A DNA stretch of 28,188 bases from Apostichopus parvimensis (lineage: Eukaryota; Echinodermata; Holothuroidea; Aspidochirotida; Stichopodidae): assembly GCA_000934455.1 (NCBI GenBank), contig KN888520.1, forward strand, positions 13,041-41,228, written 5' to 3'. A program made the translations under genes and the position numbers. Below are positions 19,401 through 28,188 of this stretch, piece by piece. Every line of letters begins with the position of its first letter. The stretch's first letter is position 1. Under the pieces are notes generated by a model, which worked only from the letters and a program-made list of their open reading frames with translations, had not been told where the DNA came from and ran no database searches.

Positions 19401-22358
19401 TATGCTGTAGAGCATTTAAAATATTGATATCAGTCCATGTTGCAAGTTTTTGGAAATGCTCCTTTAAGTAGCTCTGAGGTTCGTCAGTTTAAGTGACTGA
19501 ACACATAGTCTAATGCACAGACCATTAGATATACTTCTGCAGATGCAACACAGCAATCTGTGGGAAAACAAAGGACTTTTACTGCTCCAACATCACATTT
19601 TACAAGGTGTTACAGATTTGACAAGCACAAATGGTGTTGAATGTTATCCAAGGGTGCGCTATTATACATGTTCAGAGAACATGTTTTGGTTGAGTTATTA
19701 CTATTGATAATACAACATGGATTACCATTAATTTTAGGCCTTCAGTGAGAGGAGCCAACATCACCAATTTAGTCTTAAAGGAGCATCCTTGAGATTTATC
19801 ATATAACAGATGACTATTAAACAGGAATAGATAAAGAAACATTACCGGCACTCAAATGTAATTTTTCTTCTTTGCACATCAAAATTCTGCATCCTTTTAA
19901 ATGCAGCTCTACAAATTGCAGTGTAGTGTAGTGTGTATAGTTATGTGAGAGAAAGGGTTTTGCAAATGCAGAATCTAAAATACTGAGCCTCTTATCATGA
20001 CCTATAGAAGACATTGCTTTGAATGTCAACTAGTTGCTGTTAACATTCTAACTTGAAAATATGAAAAGAAAGACTTGCTATAATTTAGAAATACCACTAC
20101 CGGAGCAGGGTCATTTTCTAAGGTGATGCCTCATATTTGTATATTTTGTCAGGTTGTCGTGTTGTAATGGTATCAGAAGCATGTTTAGCAGGGTACAGTC
20201 ATTTTGTAGCATTTTTGCTATGTACTAAAGTTGTTTGTAGAAAGTTAGTTTACTCTTTTTCTTTCAATGTGCATGTTATTATTCTTCATAAGTATATTGT
20301 TTACAGGTCTGTTGTATGAAGTTTTCATAGCTTTATGCTTCCCAGGTTTTTCAGCCCTAGTAATTATGTAAATAATGTTCAGGCTTGTAAGGCTACACCT
20401 TAAGCCGTTGGTAGCTGGGTGGGGGAGATCCACAAAAATCTTCACAGAGGCAAAGTATGATGGTTAAATTTGCAAAAAAATAGAACTAAAGTCTTAAAAA
20501 TTCAATCTTTGGAAGGCATATGCCTCAAATGAAAAGGTTGCTGCTCTTGGCTTGATGTAAAGATTTATACCAGACTGACAAATCGAGACTAAATTCTTGA
20601 AAACTACAATAAATTAAGCTCTGAATTTGACAGTAAATTACAGATTATAAAGATGACCTTAAGGTTTGCACAATCCAATTCTCAGAGAACTAGACTACAA
20701 ATTGGACCACCAAACCCTAAGTAAATTTAGTTTTCAGGACAGGAAGTATATCGTCTTTTCTATTTTCTTTTCATACAGGGAAACCTGGAAGGTATGTTAC
20801 TTTATTTAGAAAGCCTGCTCAAAATTCTGTTCGCTCACAATAACCACTGCCGTGAAGAAAATTTACAAGGAATTGTGTTAATTTCGATATAACACACTTA
20901 CTGCAGGTCATTGGGGGTTTGAAGTTGATAATTGTGGGTAATTTTCTCATGGCTAAGAGCTCTGTATTGAATTCCTCTCACTTACCAACTACACACAGCT
21001 TGAATATTGTGTGTAGAGTAATAGGATGCTCTGAATCACAAACAGTTTATACAAGTTAGTCAAGGTACAGCATAATGTTTAGTTACAGCTCATGGTCAGG
21101 TGTAGGACTGTGCAGGCATAGCTAAATTGTTCATTTTTATCCATTATAAAAGTCACTATATTGGCCTCAAATGGTAGCATCTTAAATCAAAACATGTGTA
21201 AACTTTCCAAAGGTACTTTCCCAGAGGTTATGACCCTCCAAATTATTTTGAGTGGTGTTAATTTTGCCAGTTTCAGCATGGGTGACCATTAATTTGTTTT
21301 CTAGCATATTTTTATTTTGGGGGGGGGGGGGAGGATGGAACAATGACGTTTTACCAAGCACCATTTAAATTGATTTCATTTCCCTATGAAATTCTTTTTT
21401 CATTCAGAACAGTTCACATGTATTACACTCTCGTTCTACCGTGCCTAGAATGAACTGGATACCTTTTGACACTGTGCGCCCTATGACCAACCCCTCCTCT
21501 CAATGCCCTTTCTTCTCATTCTACCCCCAGAAGTCCCTACATCGTTCCTTTTTTTGTGTGCACACAACGTAATGAACTAGGCGATTGACCATCACGCTCT
21601 CTTGAAAGCAATTGTAGTGATTAGAATTCACCAACCATCTTCACGTGTATTTGACTGCAAACACAAGCTGCTGGTTGAAGTTAACTATACACTCTTTAGA
21701 GATCTCATGAGCAGTGACATTATAATCATATCACACTACAGGTACAAACTGTATTTTATTCATGCTCGAAGAGATCCCAAAGAAACTAGTTTAATACAGT
21801 GACAGTATTACTACTGTCACTGTAGTAATACAATATTACTACACTATACATACATCAAAATGTTACATAGAACAGTTATACTTACAATCTTTGATCAACA
21901 TTTGGTGTGAGCCACGGCTTCAAGGCTGCAATACCAACAGGAACTTCCAAACTTTGACCACTGTTATTGTGCCTGTGTTCTTGTGACGACTTCACAGCCA
22001 GATATGACTTTGATGCTTCTCCATCAAGTTCAGATGAAACTGACAAGGAAGACTTGTTTGTAGTTTCTTTCTTTTCAGCAGCTGTGTTAATTCCGAGGTT
22101 AAGACTAACGTTCTGACCGGTCAATAGTCTTAAAAACTTTCCCGAGGGTGGTTTTGAAGTGTTCATCTTCTCACAGGAGTATGCCGCTGACCTCGGTCGT
22201 TCTCTCAGACCGTCTTTCTGAATATTCTTCCATAACCTTTCTTTGGCACTCTGAACTCTTCTCTTATTTAAATGACTCCCTCTGTTCTGGGAGGTACCGC
22301 CAGGTGGTTTAGGTTCAAAGAGAAGCTGTCCAACTTTGAGGTTAGAAGTTGCTGACAT
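7487..22358 (-). CDS. Intact spliced gene for a 371-aa coiled-coil protein, not recognised
   Basis: The coding exons, in order, are 22358-21886 (within exon 22393-21886), 19290-19152, 17360-17331, 16572-16460, 15586-15516, 14610-14511, 13984-13948 and 7639-7487. Every intron is GT/AG with good consensus (for example GTAAGT after the first two), and the eight coding pieces sum to 1116 nt with agreeing phases, a strong sign of a live gene. The start ATG (ACCATGT) begins MSATSNLKVGQL; the frame upstream has no other ATG before an in-frame stop. Residues 1-157 are basic and Ser-rich with RPRSA at 54-58. Residues 159-204 are compact (GIDPDSCLVFLPSM). RPHSA lies at 218-222. Residues 260-275 are helical. 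Residues 328-356 form a highly charged coiled coil (RERRERCLEELEELEEEFG). There is no signal peptide or membrane segment. RPxSA motifs plus coiled coil recall centrosomal or ciliary proteins; that is inference, and the family is unknown to me. Exon 4 is only 30 nt and exon 8 only 37 nt. Confidence 0.85.
7700..8400 (+). repeat. ~140-bp tandem minisatellite with DR1-like cores, array 1
   Basis: The unit contains GAGATATCATGTTTACAAG, a run like TTTTCACAATTTGACCYCTGG, TGACCCCAAATGACCTTTGAC, and TACTCAATGTGGTA followed by ACCAAATATGA. DR1-like cores (TGACCTTTGACCT) start at 7824 (perfect), 7971, 8075 and 8215. Spacings are 147, 104 and 140 bp, so one unit has lost about 40 bp. The array ends with a module at 8327-8396 made of a CA run, then CAAAGGTTACGATTATCATC and GAAACCAAA. 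It lies in the last intron of the minus-strand gene. Confidence 0.85.
8327..8396 (+). repeat. Terminal CA-rich module of array 1
   Basis: (CA)n followed by CCGCC, ATGACTACAAAGGTTACG, then ATTATCATCGAAACCAAA. An almost identical module closes array 2 at 12928-12999, so it belongs to the repeat element and is not a chance microsatellite. Confidence 0.8.
8621..9380 (+). repeat. Five tandem tRNA-like Pol III units (tRNA-derived SINE array)
   Basis: Units of 152-158 bp repeat five times, with A boxes (TGGYGCAGTGG) at 8660, 8812, 8970, 9128 and 9280 and a B box GGTTCAAACCC about 44 bp on (8704-8714 in unit 1; one base differs in unit 2). Units 1-4 end in GAAGGCAG followed by a T-rich run (TTTTT in units 2-4), a Pol III terminator. 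D-arm and T-arm pairing are preserved and the anticodon-loop position reads CTGAAGA, as in tRNA-Phe(GAA). The acceptor stem does not pair, so these are not working tRNAs. Units 1, 3 and 4 are one variant (GGTACAGTGGCGC); 2 and 5 are another (AGTTACAGTGGTGC), giving an A-B-A-A-B order. Unit 5 has a different 3' end with a second B-box-like GTTCAAGTCC near 9356. Confidence 0.8.
9590..9770 (+). repeat. GC-rich minisatellite A, about 48 bp x 3
   Basis: Repeats of GAGTTCGCCGCCACCCCT, then CCCCTGACAAGGTTC and ACGCGG. The three long overlapping minus-strand reading frames here only translate this repeat. Confidence 0.8.
9947..10222 (+). repeat. Purine-rich simple array
   Basis: About 275 bp of almost pure purine on the plus strand, built from variants of GGAGAGAAAA and AGATAGAGAGTAAA. 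It follows the second tRNA-like head of block A and is absent from block B, so it looks like a later expansion of that head's tail. Confidence 0.85.
10513..11145 (+). repeat. Composite repeat block B (second copy)
   Basis: Parallel to block A: first head A box TGGTGTAATCGG (10521-10532) and B box GGTTCAAGTCC (10569-10579); minisatellite 10590-10800; linker (CAGTGGAGAAAATGTTTTAT, CTGGATCTTTAAATATTT); second head A box TGGTCTAGTGG (10892-10902) and B box GGTTCAATACC (10932-10942); then a tail with ATTAAGTACTTCTAACCATT matching block A near 10360. Confidence 0.75.
10590..10800 (+). repeat. GC-rich minisatellite B, about 53 bp x 4
   Basis: Units read GGGAATTGGCCGGCACCCC, CCCCCCTGACAAGGTTCC and AAGCGGACAA. 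They are clearly related to minisatellite A (shared CCCCTGACAAGGTTC core) but have diverged since, with GGCCGG in place of CGCCGCC. Confidence 0.8.
11146..11944. other. Intronic spacer
   Basis: No gene seen. It contains a run of 11 C at 11365-11375 running into a CA repeat, and otherwise ordinary AT-rich intron sequence. Confidence 0.5.
12271..12283 (-). promoter_or_regulatory. Perfect DR1 nuclear-receptor element within repeat
   Basis: On the minus strand this reads AGGTCAAAGGTCA, two AGGTCA half-sites spaced by one base. This is the textbook target of RXR heterodimers, HNF4 and COUP-TF. An identical site lies at 7824-7836. Sequence match only; binding is not shown. Confidence 0.5.
12928..12999 (+). 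repeat. Terminal CA-rich module of array 2
   Basis: ACGCACACACACATACGCC, then ATCATGAATGCAAAGGTTAC and CATTATCATCGAAACCAAA. It matches the module closing array 1 with few differences. Confidence 0.8.
13001..13947. other. Intronic spacer
   Basis: Rest of the last intron up to exon 8. AT-rich, no gene or clear repeat seen. Confidence 0.5.
13985..14510. other. Intron between exons 7 and 8
   Basis: Ordinary AT-rich intron. Nothing else supported. Confidence 0.6.
14611..15515. other. Intron between exons 6 and 7
   Basis: AT-rich intron holding the 21-bp minisatellite at 15065-15181. No other feature supported. Confidence 0.6.
15065..15181 (+). repeat. 21-bp minisatellite, about 5.5 copies
   Basis: Unit ATGGGACCATCATGCMTCYA plus one base, repeated head to tail with few changes. 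Because 21 is a multiple of three the array is open in more than one frame, which creates false ORFs there. Confidence 0.9.
15587..16459. other. Intron between exons 5 and 6
   Basis: No gene supported, although short ORFs overlap on both strands at 15976-16272. A perfect 10-bp inverted repeat (ATCCAACAAG at 16139-16148, its complement at 16174-16183, loop of 25) accounts for part of the two-strand openness. Confidence 0.5.
16573..17330. other. Intron between exons 4 and 5
   Basis: AT-rich. The plus-strand frame at 16679-16999 shows no recognisable domain and is probably chance. Confidence 0.5.
17361..19151. other. Intron between exons 3 and 4
   Basis: No gene seen. Contains a stem-loop (TGAGATTA at 17999-18006 with TAATCTCA at 18028-18035) and, just after it, the 14-bp palindrome AGCTTGCGCAAGCT at 18041-18054. 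Confidence 0.5.
21433..21525 (+). repeat. Dispersed repeat, copy 1
   Basis: Shares GTTCTACCGTGCCTA, ACACTGTG, CCCTATGACCA and TGCCCTTTCTTCTCATTCTA with the stretch at 22812-22911, same orientation. Family unknown. Confidence 0.6.
21795..21824. repeat. Perfect 13-bp hairpin
   Basis: TACAGTGACAGTA, a 4-base loop TTAC, then its exact complement TACTGTCACTGTA. It lies 61 bp from the donor of exon 2, inside the intron. Confidence 0.85.
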
Positions 22359-22393
22359 GGTTGGCAAAGCATTTTCTGGACGATGAAAACGAG

Positions 22394-23459
22394 CTATAAT
22401 GGAAAGCAGAGAATAAGTTTCGGTTAACACATATTTATTCCATCATAATTAGTATGTGAGCACTGAGTTTGCTTGCTCTATAATGTGTTTGAATATATAC
22501 ATCTCTCTTTTCGATAAGGGTTCAGAGCGTTACGAGGCAGGCATGTAATTGTCACACACATTCTTGCTACAGGGACTGCCAGTCAATGTCCAAATCCACC
22601 TTTCACAATCTCACCACTTTCCCAATTACTGAGGGAGGTGAAGGCACCCCTTTCATCATCACTATAGTGTACCTACTGTATGTTGAACAAAGTTGTTTCA
22701 AAAACATGGAAAGAACAAAACCAACCACAATTCCTAAACTTCCAAAACTTTCTGGTTTGGATATTTACTTCGGTCCTCGCTTACGTGTCTCCTCACAGTC
22801 TTTAGCACCTTGTTCTACCGTGCCTATGAAGTCCTGGTAAAATAATAACACTGTGCCCCCTGTATGACCATACCCCCCCCCCCCGGCACTGCCCTTCCTT
22901 CTCATTCTACCATTAAAAGTGTCATCACACAGATTTCTTGTGGAAAAATTTCCCTTGGATTTCATCTTGGTTATATTTGCGATCGTTGGAAGTTTTCTCT
23001 CCTTGGATTCTTAGGAGTATTAGCAGTCTTTTCCAGCCCGATAAGTATCCTTTTTGTTGAAAGGGAGGGTTTTGGGGACTGTTTTTCCTAGTGCGTTTCC
23101 GCCCTTAGGTTTTTTTTGCGGGGGTAGCAGTTCCGCAAACTGCCTAGGTTTTCCCACCATTTTCCTCCCCACGCTACAGGCGTGTCATTGTATTTTTATG
23201 TTCATTAGCATGTTTACTTGTATTTCTATTCGCTATTCCTATATTCCCTATCGCTCTCTCATGTTCTTTTTCAGCTTGTGTTGATTTTTCCTTAAGCCAC
23301 TTTCGTAGTGTAATTTGTATTTTGCCGTTGCTAGGTAACGTTACGTAACTCTACTCACTGTTAGCTTATTTCCCTCCCCATGTTATCTCCCGTTCTCTTG
23401 TTATTTTGCATTCTTTCATAAACTTTAAGAGTTAGTCTTTCCTTAATTTTGGGTTTTCA
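22394..23459. other. Start of the first intron, no gene
   Basis: Contains the second dispersed repeat copy. The sequence at about 23050-23460 is less AT-rich and may include leader sequence of the DIRS-type fossil, but I cannot place its edge. Confidence 0.4.
22812..22911 (+). repeat. Dispersed repeat, copy 2
   Basis: Second copy of the 21433-21525 repeat. Here the middle has expanded into 12 C (22873-22884). It lies in the first intron, on the other side of exon 2 from copy 1. Confidence 0.6.
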
Positions 23460-25290
23460 GTATGTCTTGTAACCAGCTGAACTTTGCATCAACTGTTCAA
23501 TGTTTCGACCAGGTAGGGCCTGGGACGAACATGAGCTTTGTCCAAAGTGTAGAACTTGCACCAGACGGGACCCATGCCTGGTCTGCATTAAGTTTTCACC
23601 AGCCCAGTGGCAGGAGATAGAGATCAGTTTCGAGAGAGACCACGAACGAGGGGTCGCTAAGACGGAGCCGGTCCCATAGCGGGGAGCCGGAGAGGCGGGT
23701 CCCTACCGAAATCCCGACCCAGGAAAGCAGAGGGAGAGAGACCTCCCGCAGATCAAGACGGGACAGATCGAGATCTCGCTCAAGATCCACGAGACAGAGA
23801 GAAACAAGAAGGTACTCCCTGGCCTCTGACGAACCCTCGGAGTCGTTGGACGACGTTTACAAGAGAGCTTAGAGGAGGAGGAACAGGAACCAGCATGGCT
23901 AACACAGCTCATCCTCCTACGTACTTAGGGCTCCGGCCCAAGGAAGTTGGAGGAACTCCTTGTAGATGTTGACACAGCGGCCCAGTCCGGCATGAAGTTT
24001 GCCTCCGTCCTAATGTTATCGGCCGAAGTGTTACTGCGACATCATCAACAGCTCCCAGAGGACAAAAACCAGGTGTCCAGGAACAAAGCGGGTCAACTCC
24101 TTCTACTGCTGGGACCCCTGGTCCAACTCACATATGACCATTTTGTGCGAGTCGCCACCCGCTCGGTCAAAGCCCGTAGGGAAAACATTGTCTCCGCCAT
24201 ACACTGGCCGTCCATAGAGGCAAGGACTAGGATGTTGGCACTACCATCCCTGGGGGAAGACCTCTTTGCTGGCAGTTTCCAGCAGAAGTTGCAGGAAGAG
24301 GTAGCCCGAAGAGAGACCCTGGGGAAGTCTGAATTTCGATCTTCGGTCAGACAAAGGCCGAGACCCTTCCGCCCAAGGGAGAACAGACCAAGCAGAGGAG
24401 TGAGAGCAGCACCCGCCAGACCACCGAGCAGAGGAGCTCTCAGAGGCAGAAGCCGGGGGGCAGCATACCGTCCCTGGGCGCCTAGAGGAACAGGCAGAGG
24501 CTTGGCACCTACCTGACAACACCTGCTCCTCCACTCGACCGTCGTTCGCTGCCCAGCCCTAGGGGTGCCCACCTCACCTCCGCAAATCCGCAGGTGGGGT
24601 AGGGGGGACTTGCAAACTTCACCCAGCAATGGGAATTCATAGGTGGGGACAAGTGGGTGTTGGACACTGTCAAACATGGTTACAAGATAGAATTCTCCTC
24701 CAGCCCGCCTTTGGGGGCGGAGGAAGGCAAACGCCTACACCCACAGACCCAGTCAAACGTTTAACTCTCAAGGGGGAGATTTTGGCCCTGCTTACCAAGC
24801 CGGCAATTGTAAAGGTACCGGGAGGGGCCGGAATGCTCTTCTGGTCCACATTCTTTCTGGCAAAAGACAGGATGATACCTGGCATCCCATTCTAAACCTA
24901 AGACTCCTGAACTCAAAATATATCGTGCCGAAACATTTCTGCATGGAAACCTTGAATTTAGTTATACCCCTATTCAAAAAGGGCATGTGAGCGCGACCAT
25001 AGAGTAAGGAGACGCTTATCTTCACATTCTGGTGCACAGAGATCACTAACGGTCCCTGACGTTCCGGTACGCACAACAAGACTACCAGTTCAGGGCACTT
25101 ACATTCCGCCTGTTCACCACTCTGAGAGTTTTCAAGAGAGTAGCGGGAGCAGTTGTCTCCTACCTCATAAGGTGAGGAGTAACACATGCCTACCTCGACG
25201 ACTGGCTAGTGGTCGGTGGGGCTCACAGTCAGAAGCAGCCGACAACATCTGCTAAACACTCCAAGAACTGCTATGGACTAGCAGAGCTAG
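23460..25290 (+). mobile_element. DIRS-type retroelement fossil (front part)
   Basis: The first part (to about 24516) is a gag-like protein: a helical stretch including LLGPLVQLTYDHF, then an Arg/Pro-rich tail (RPRPFRPRENRPSRG) typical of DIRS-group first ORFs. The second part (about 24600-25290) shows the start of a DIRS-type reverse transcriptase, with a conserved W, the 'L-K-AIVKVP' segment and FWSTFFLAKD. No RNase H, tyrosine recombinase or terminal repeats were seen. The element is broken, with several breaks, and incomplete. It is more GC-rich than its surroundings. It lies in the first intron of the minus-strand gene, in the opposite orientation. Many changes suggest an old insertion. 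Confidence 0.75.
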
Positions 25291-26586
25291 CTGCTTGATG
25301 ACAACAAAGACATGAACGTGCACCTAATATCCCCACAAATCTCCGACCACATGGAAGCCTAACATCACAATAAGTCAACATGGAAATCTAGCCTAACCAT
25401 CTGTTTATTCTTGGAATCGTGTCGCAGTTAGCTATCCCTAAAAATATTCACCAAATGCTTTTGTTATTGCTGTGCTATCTTCCACCACATGCCTAACAAC
25501 ACACTAGGTCAATGGGAAAATCTTGCCTAACCATTGGTTTGCAAAATAAATCACACTGCGTAGCCTTGTTTACAACTGTCAATTAGCTGGAAATCAGCAG
25601 TTTGGAAGGTATGCCTTAAAGAGGGAATGTAGTACTTTACGTACATTGTTGCTGTAGCGATGGATTTTTTAACTCGACTTTTCACCGGTATAATATTTTC
25701 GTTTTCTGTCGTGAGTGAACTTATCCATGCACGAAAACAGTACATGACTAAACGTATATGAGGTTCCCTTTAATTAATTGATGACCAAGTCTGAAACACC
25801 CTTAGAAAACAGGGTAAAACATCCTCAAATCAAATCACAAATATTTCAGAGTTAAGTGTACCAAGAAATTGTTCAATTCTTACTTGTGATTAAAATGATG
25901 TATGACACATCGATCCAATCTTTGATGAACAATTCCTCCAAAAAGTGAATGGAAATAAGTTAAACTACATTAGTTTTGCCTGAAAGGTTAAAATGAATTA
26001 CTAAGTTATACTGTCACTGTAGTGTAGGCCTATCCAAACATTAGCAATGAGAGAAGATATTGGGACATACCATTATACATACTGGCCCTTAAAGATTTTT
26101 TCAGAAATCTATTACATATCCTTCTTCATAACAGCAACAACAAAACAAAAAAATCCAAAACATAGCCCTTTTTAAATTTCTAACCAACCACAGCAAATTG
26201 TCAGAATGGCAATGATTCACAGCAAAGCTTTGGCACTATTTTGGCCCAAGATTAGTTATACATATTGCTAGTGTAGCTTAGTCTCAAGTCAGCATATTAT
26301 GTTGTCATATTTTACTGTAGGCAAATGAAAACAAACGTTCGGTTTGACTATACCTACAAACACATGTGTAGGCTCCGATATGGGCTAACACTATTAATAG
26401 TAGGCTCGCATTACCGTATTACTATTACTAGCATATTTAGGCCTAGGCAGGCTAGGCTAGCTACTGTAAGGCCGAGGCTAGGCCTAGCAACGTAATAGTT
26501 ACGTTAGGCCGTCTCCACATGGGTTGCCGAAACCCATTGTGTGCATTTACTTGTTATCCTATTTATATTACGTCAAGCCAGTTTAC
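25291..26586. other. Rest of the first intron
   Basis: No gene seen. It has a short direct repeat (GCCTAACCATCTGTTT near 25391 and GCCTAACCATTGGTTT near 25525) and, at 26440-26511, TAGGCCTA-rich sequence with a hairpin. Confidence 0.5.
26481..26510. repeat. Hairpin near the first exon
   Basis: GGCCTAGCAACGTAA, a TAG loop, then TTACGTTAGGCC: a 12-bp stem with a 3-base bulge on one side. It lies about 80 bp inside the first intron from the donor. Confidence 0.6.
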
Positions 26587-26720
26587 CTTCGATTTGAACT
26601 ATTTCACTGCTAAATGACACTGTTCTAAAACTAGAAAATTTTGGTTCTGAATTCCTGCAGCTGAACTGACACGACAGTAACGTCACTGCATCTACTTCTT
26701 AGCACCGAAGTCGCGGTGCA
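26587..26720 (-). other. 5' non-coding first exon of the minus-strand gene (approximate upper limit)
   Basis: A donor GAAG|GTAAAC lies at 26587/26586 on the minus strand. It can join the acceptor at 22393 (a pyrimidine-rich run ending ATTATAG). The exon carries no ATG in the coding frame, and an in-frame TAA lies upstream, so translation would begin in the next exon. A TGACGTTA element (minus strand, near 26675) is a possible CRE-like site. The transcription start is not visible, so the upper limit is a guess. Confidence 0.45.
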
Positions 26721-26759
26721 TGGTCTTTGTGTTTCGAATATTGCGAACTACAAAACTTG

Positions 26760-28080
26760 TTTACAAGTTGTCAGGTTCAAAGGTCATATCACACTAGAAA
26801 AAGTTGGGCAAATATTTACCCAACATTGGGTAGCCTATTCGTAATTAGTACCCAACCAAATTTGGGCAGCTTTGGCTAGAAAACAGAGCCAAAATATTTT
26901 AATTTACGGTGGTTTGTACATGGAGTCAATTTAGTGAATCCCAAGGGAGTCTACTCTCAAATTAACGGTACCAATTTCGGTGGCTGAAATACGGAGCCAA
27001 ATTCAGTAACTAAAATGCGGAGATTTTCTTGGCAACGCCCGTGCTTTATGCGTGATCCGCCCAGCGGAATCCAAAGAGCCACGGCCTCATGCAAAGGCAC
27101 TAAAAATCTAAAAACATACCCGAACAGTAACTAAACTAGATAGCAGCAACCTGAAAAACTACCCCACACTCCCAGCCGAACCACAACACCGACCAAACAT
27201 GAAACCTATTCAAAAGTACAAACGGTCGGCCCGCTCGCATGCAACCCCACAGCGCCCCAAAACCCGAACACCGACCACGGCCCGAGATAGCAGGTCTCGA
27301 AAAGCGCTGAAAATCGGTCTCGACTTGCATGGACCCCCCTCTTCACCGACGTACAAGAACCACCTCCCATCACGGATCAACCCTCCCGCGAAAAACTGCA
27401 TTGCACCTATATGCACCCAGGAGGTGCACTGGTAACTCCCGTAGCCCTTTTAATTACGTTTTCTTAACCAGAATTTACCGAAAGGACAGAAGTATGAGTG
27501 GAATGATTGCACCAAGCTCAGAGTAATATAAGCGTACCGGTACACTATACCAGGCTAAATTCAATACAAACTATTAAAGGTTGACCTCGTGTCAATTGGC
27601 TGTAAATTAATACGCAGATAAATTATTCAGGCTGCATACCTTTTCATTATCACATAGCAAATATTTTAATAACTGCATATACCTATTCGTGACAATCAAC
27701 GAATACTTATTAGTTACGTTAGGTAGCATACGAGTAGCATATAACCGTTTCAAATTTAATGATGAATAATAGGGAGCCAGTTGGGATAATTTCCTAAGGC
27801 TAATTCCTCTCTAAACTGTACTCCAAGATCATGCCCTCAAAGCACTGGTATTGACAGTACAAACAGTTCCTAACCATGATCTGATAGAAACATGATATTT
27901 ATATATACTGCTCGTACTGACAATACGAGTGTTCTGGAGCGGGACTTAACACTACAGTATATGGTAACATTTGCCCCAACTGGGTAAAATGTCATCTAAC
28001 TTGTTATATGGAGCATATGTTAATTTGCATATTAAACTCTTAAACGCATATGACCCAATCGATTATGGTCGAACAAGGTA
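26760..28080. other. Upstream flank without a supported gene
   Basis: Promoter side of the minus-strand gene. At 26800-26880 TTGGGCAAATATTTACCCAA and nearby TTTGGGC/CCCAA motifs form short imperfect inverted repeats. A GC-rich stretch at 27030-27440 is open on both strands but shows no recognisable protein. The rest is AT-rich. Confidence 0.4.
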
Positions 28081-28084
28081 CATA

Positions 28085-28188
28085 ACCAGGCGTGTATCCA
28101 GGGGGGGCGTTGGGGGCGCGCGCCCCCCGGGTAAGGAAAAGAGGAGAGAAAAAAAAAGAGAAGAAAAAAGGGGAAAAGAGGGGAAAAA
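28085..28188. repeat. Edge of a GC-rich, purine-tailed repeat
   Basis: GGCGTGTATCCAGGGGGGGC, then GGGGGCGCGCGCCCCCCGGG (a self-complementary core) and a purine-rich run to the window end. Similar 'CCAGGGGGG...CGCGCCCCCC' edges are common in repeats of marine animals. The element continues outside the window. Confidence 0.45.

Larger units (their letters stand above)
19291..21885. other. Intron between exons 2 and 3
   Basis: No gene seen. Holds a run of 13 G at 21319-21331, the first copy of a dispersed repeat (21433-21525) and a strong hairpin (21795-21824). Confidence 0.5.

Noticed and set aside
24093-24677. 194-residue minus-strand ORF
   Set aside because: Antisense of the GC-rich gag-like part of the DIRS fossil.
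26523-26541. RFX X-box-like GGTTGCCGAAACC that would support a ciliary gene
   Set aside because: It does not fit the X-box half-site spacing; it is better read as a 7-bp inverted repeat (ATGGGTT/AACCCAT).
27199-27526. Plus-strand ORFs in the GC-rich island
   Set aside because: Open on both strands, no recognisable motif; composition explains them.

Overview
The window is animal nuclear DNA. It has short coding exons with GT/AG introns, tRNA-derived repeats, a DIRS-type retroelement fossil, hAT/ZNF862-like and BEN-domain sequences, and AT-rich introns. No bacterial gene layout is present. The mix of repeats, and motifs such as TAGGCCTA near 26.45 kb, suggest a marine invertebrate, perhaps an echinoderm. 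That placement is soft inference.

Layout. From 0.1 to 0.8 kb lies a decayed reverse-transcriptase fragment with a YRDD box. From 0.84 to 1.55 kb lies a broken BEN-domain gene, followed by an AATAAA. From 2.2 to 4.8 kb lie two adjoining plus-strand gene remnants: an arginine-rich coiled protein I do not recognise, then a ZNF862-like hAT-transposase relative that still has intron-exon structure but carries frameshifts and a stop. Two LINE-like 3' tails follow (5.3-5.6 kb), then a weak ORF and largely featureless DNA to 7.4 kb.

The main intact gene is on the minus strand, from a 5' non-coding exon near 26.6 kb to a stop at 7487. I reconstructed eight coding exons by hand. All splice sites are GT/AG, all phases agree, and together they give a 371-residue protein. 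It is basic and disordered at the N-terminus, has two RPxSA motifs, and ends in coiled coil. I do not recognise it; the style is that of centrosomal or ciliary coiled-coil proteins.

Its last intron (7640-13947) is packed with repeats. Two arrays of a roughly 140-bp unit each end in the same CA-rich module, and each unit carries a perfect or near-perfect DR1 nuclear-receptor element. Between them are five tandem tRNA-like Pol III units with terminators, and a duplicated block of about 1 kb holding two further tRNA-like heads and a GC-rich minisatellite. Its first intron (22394-26586) holds a broken DIRS-type fossil. The 26.8-28.2 kb flank has no supported gene and ends in a GC-rich repeat edge.

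The observations most worth following are the DR1-bearing mobile minisatellite, the tandem tRNA-like array, and the intact unidentified gene that hosts them.
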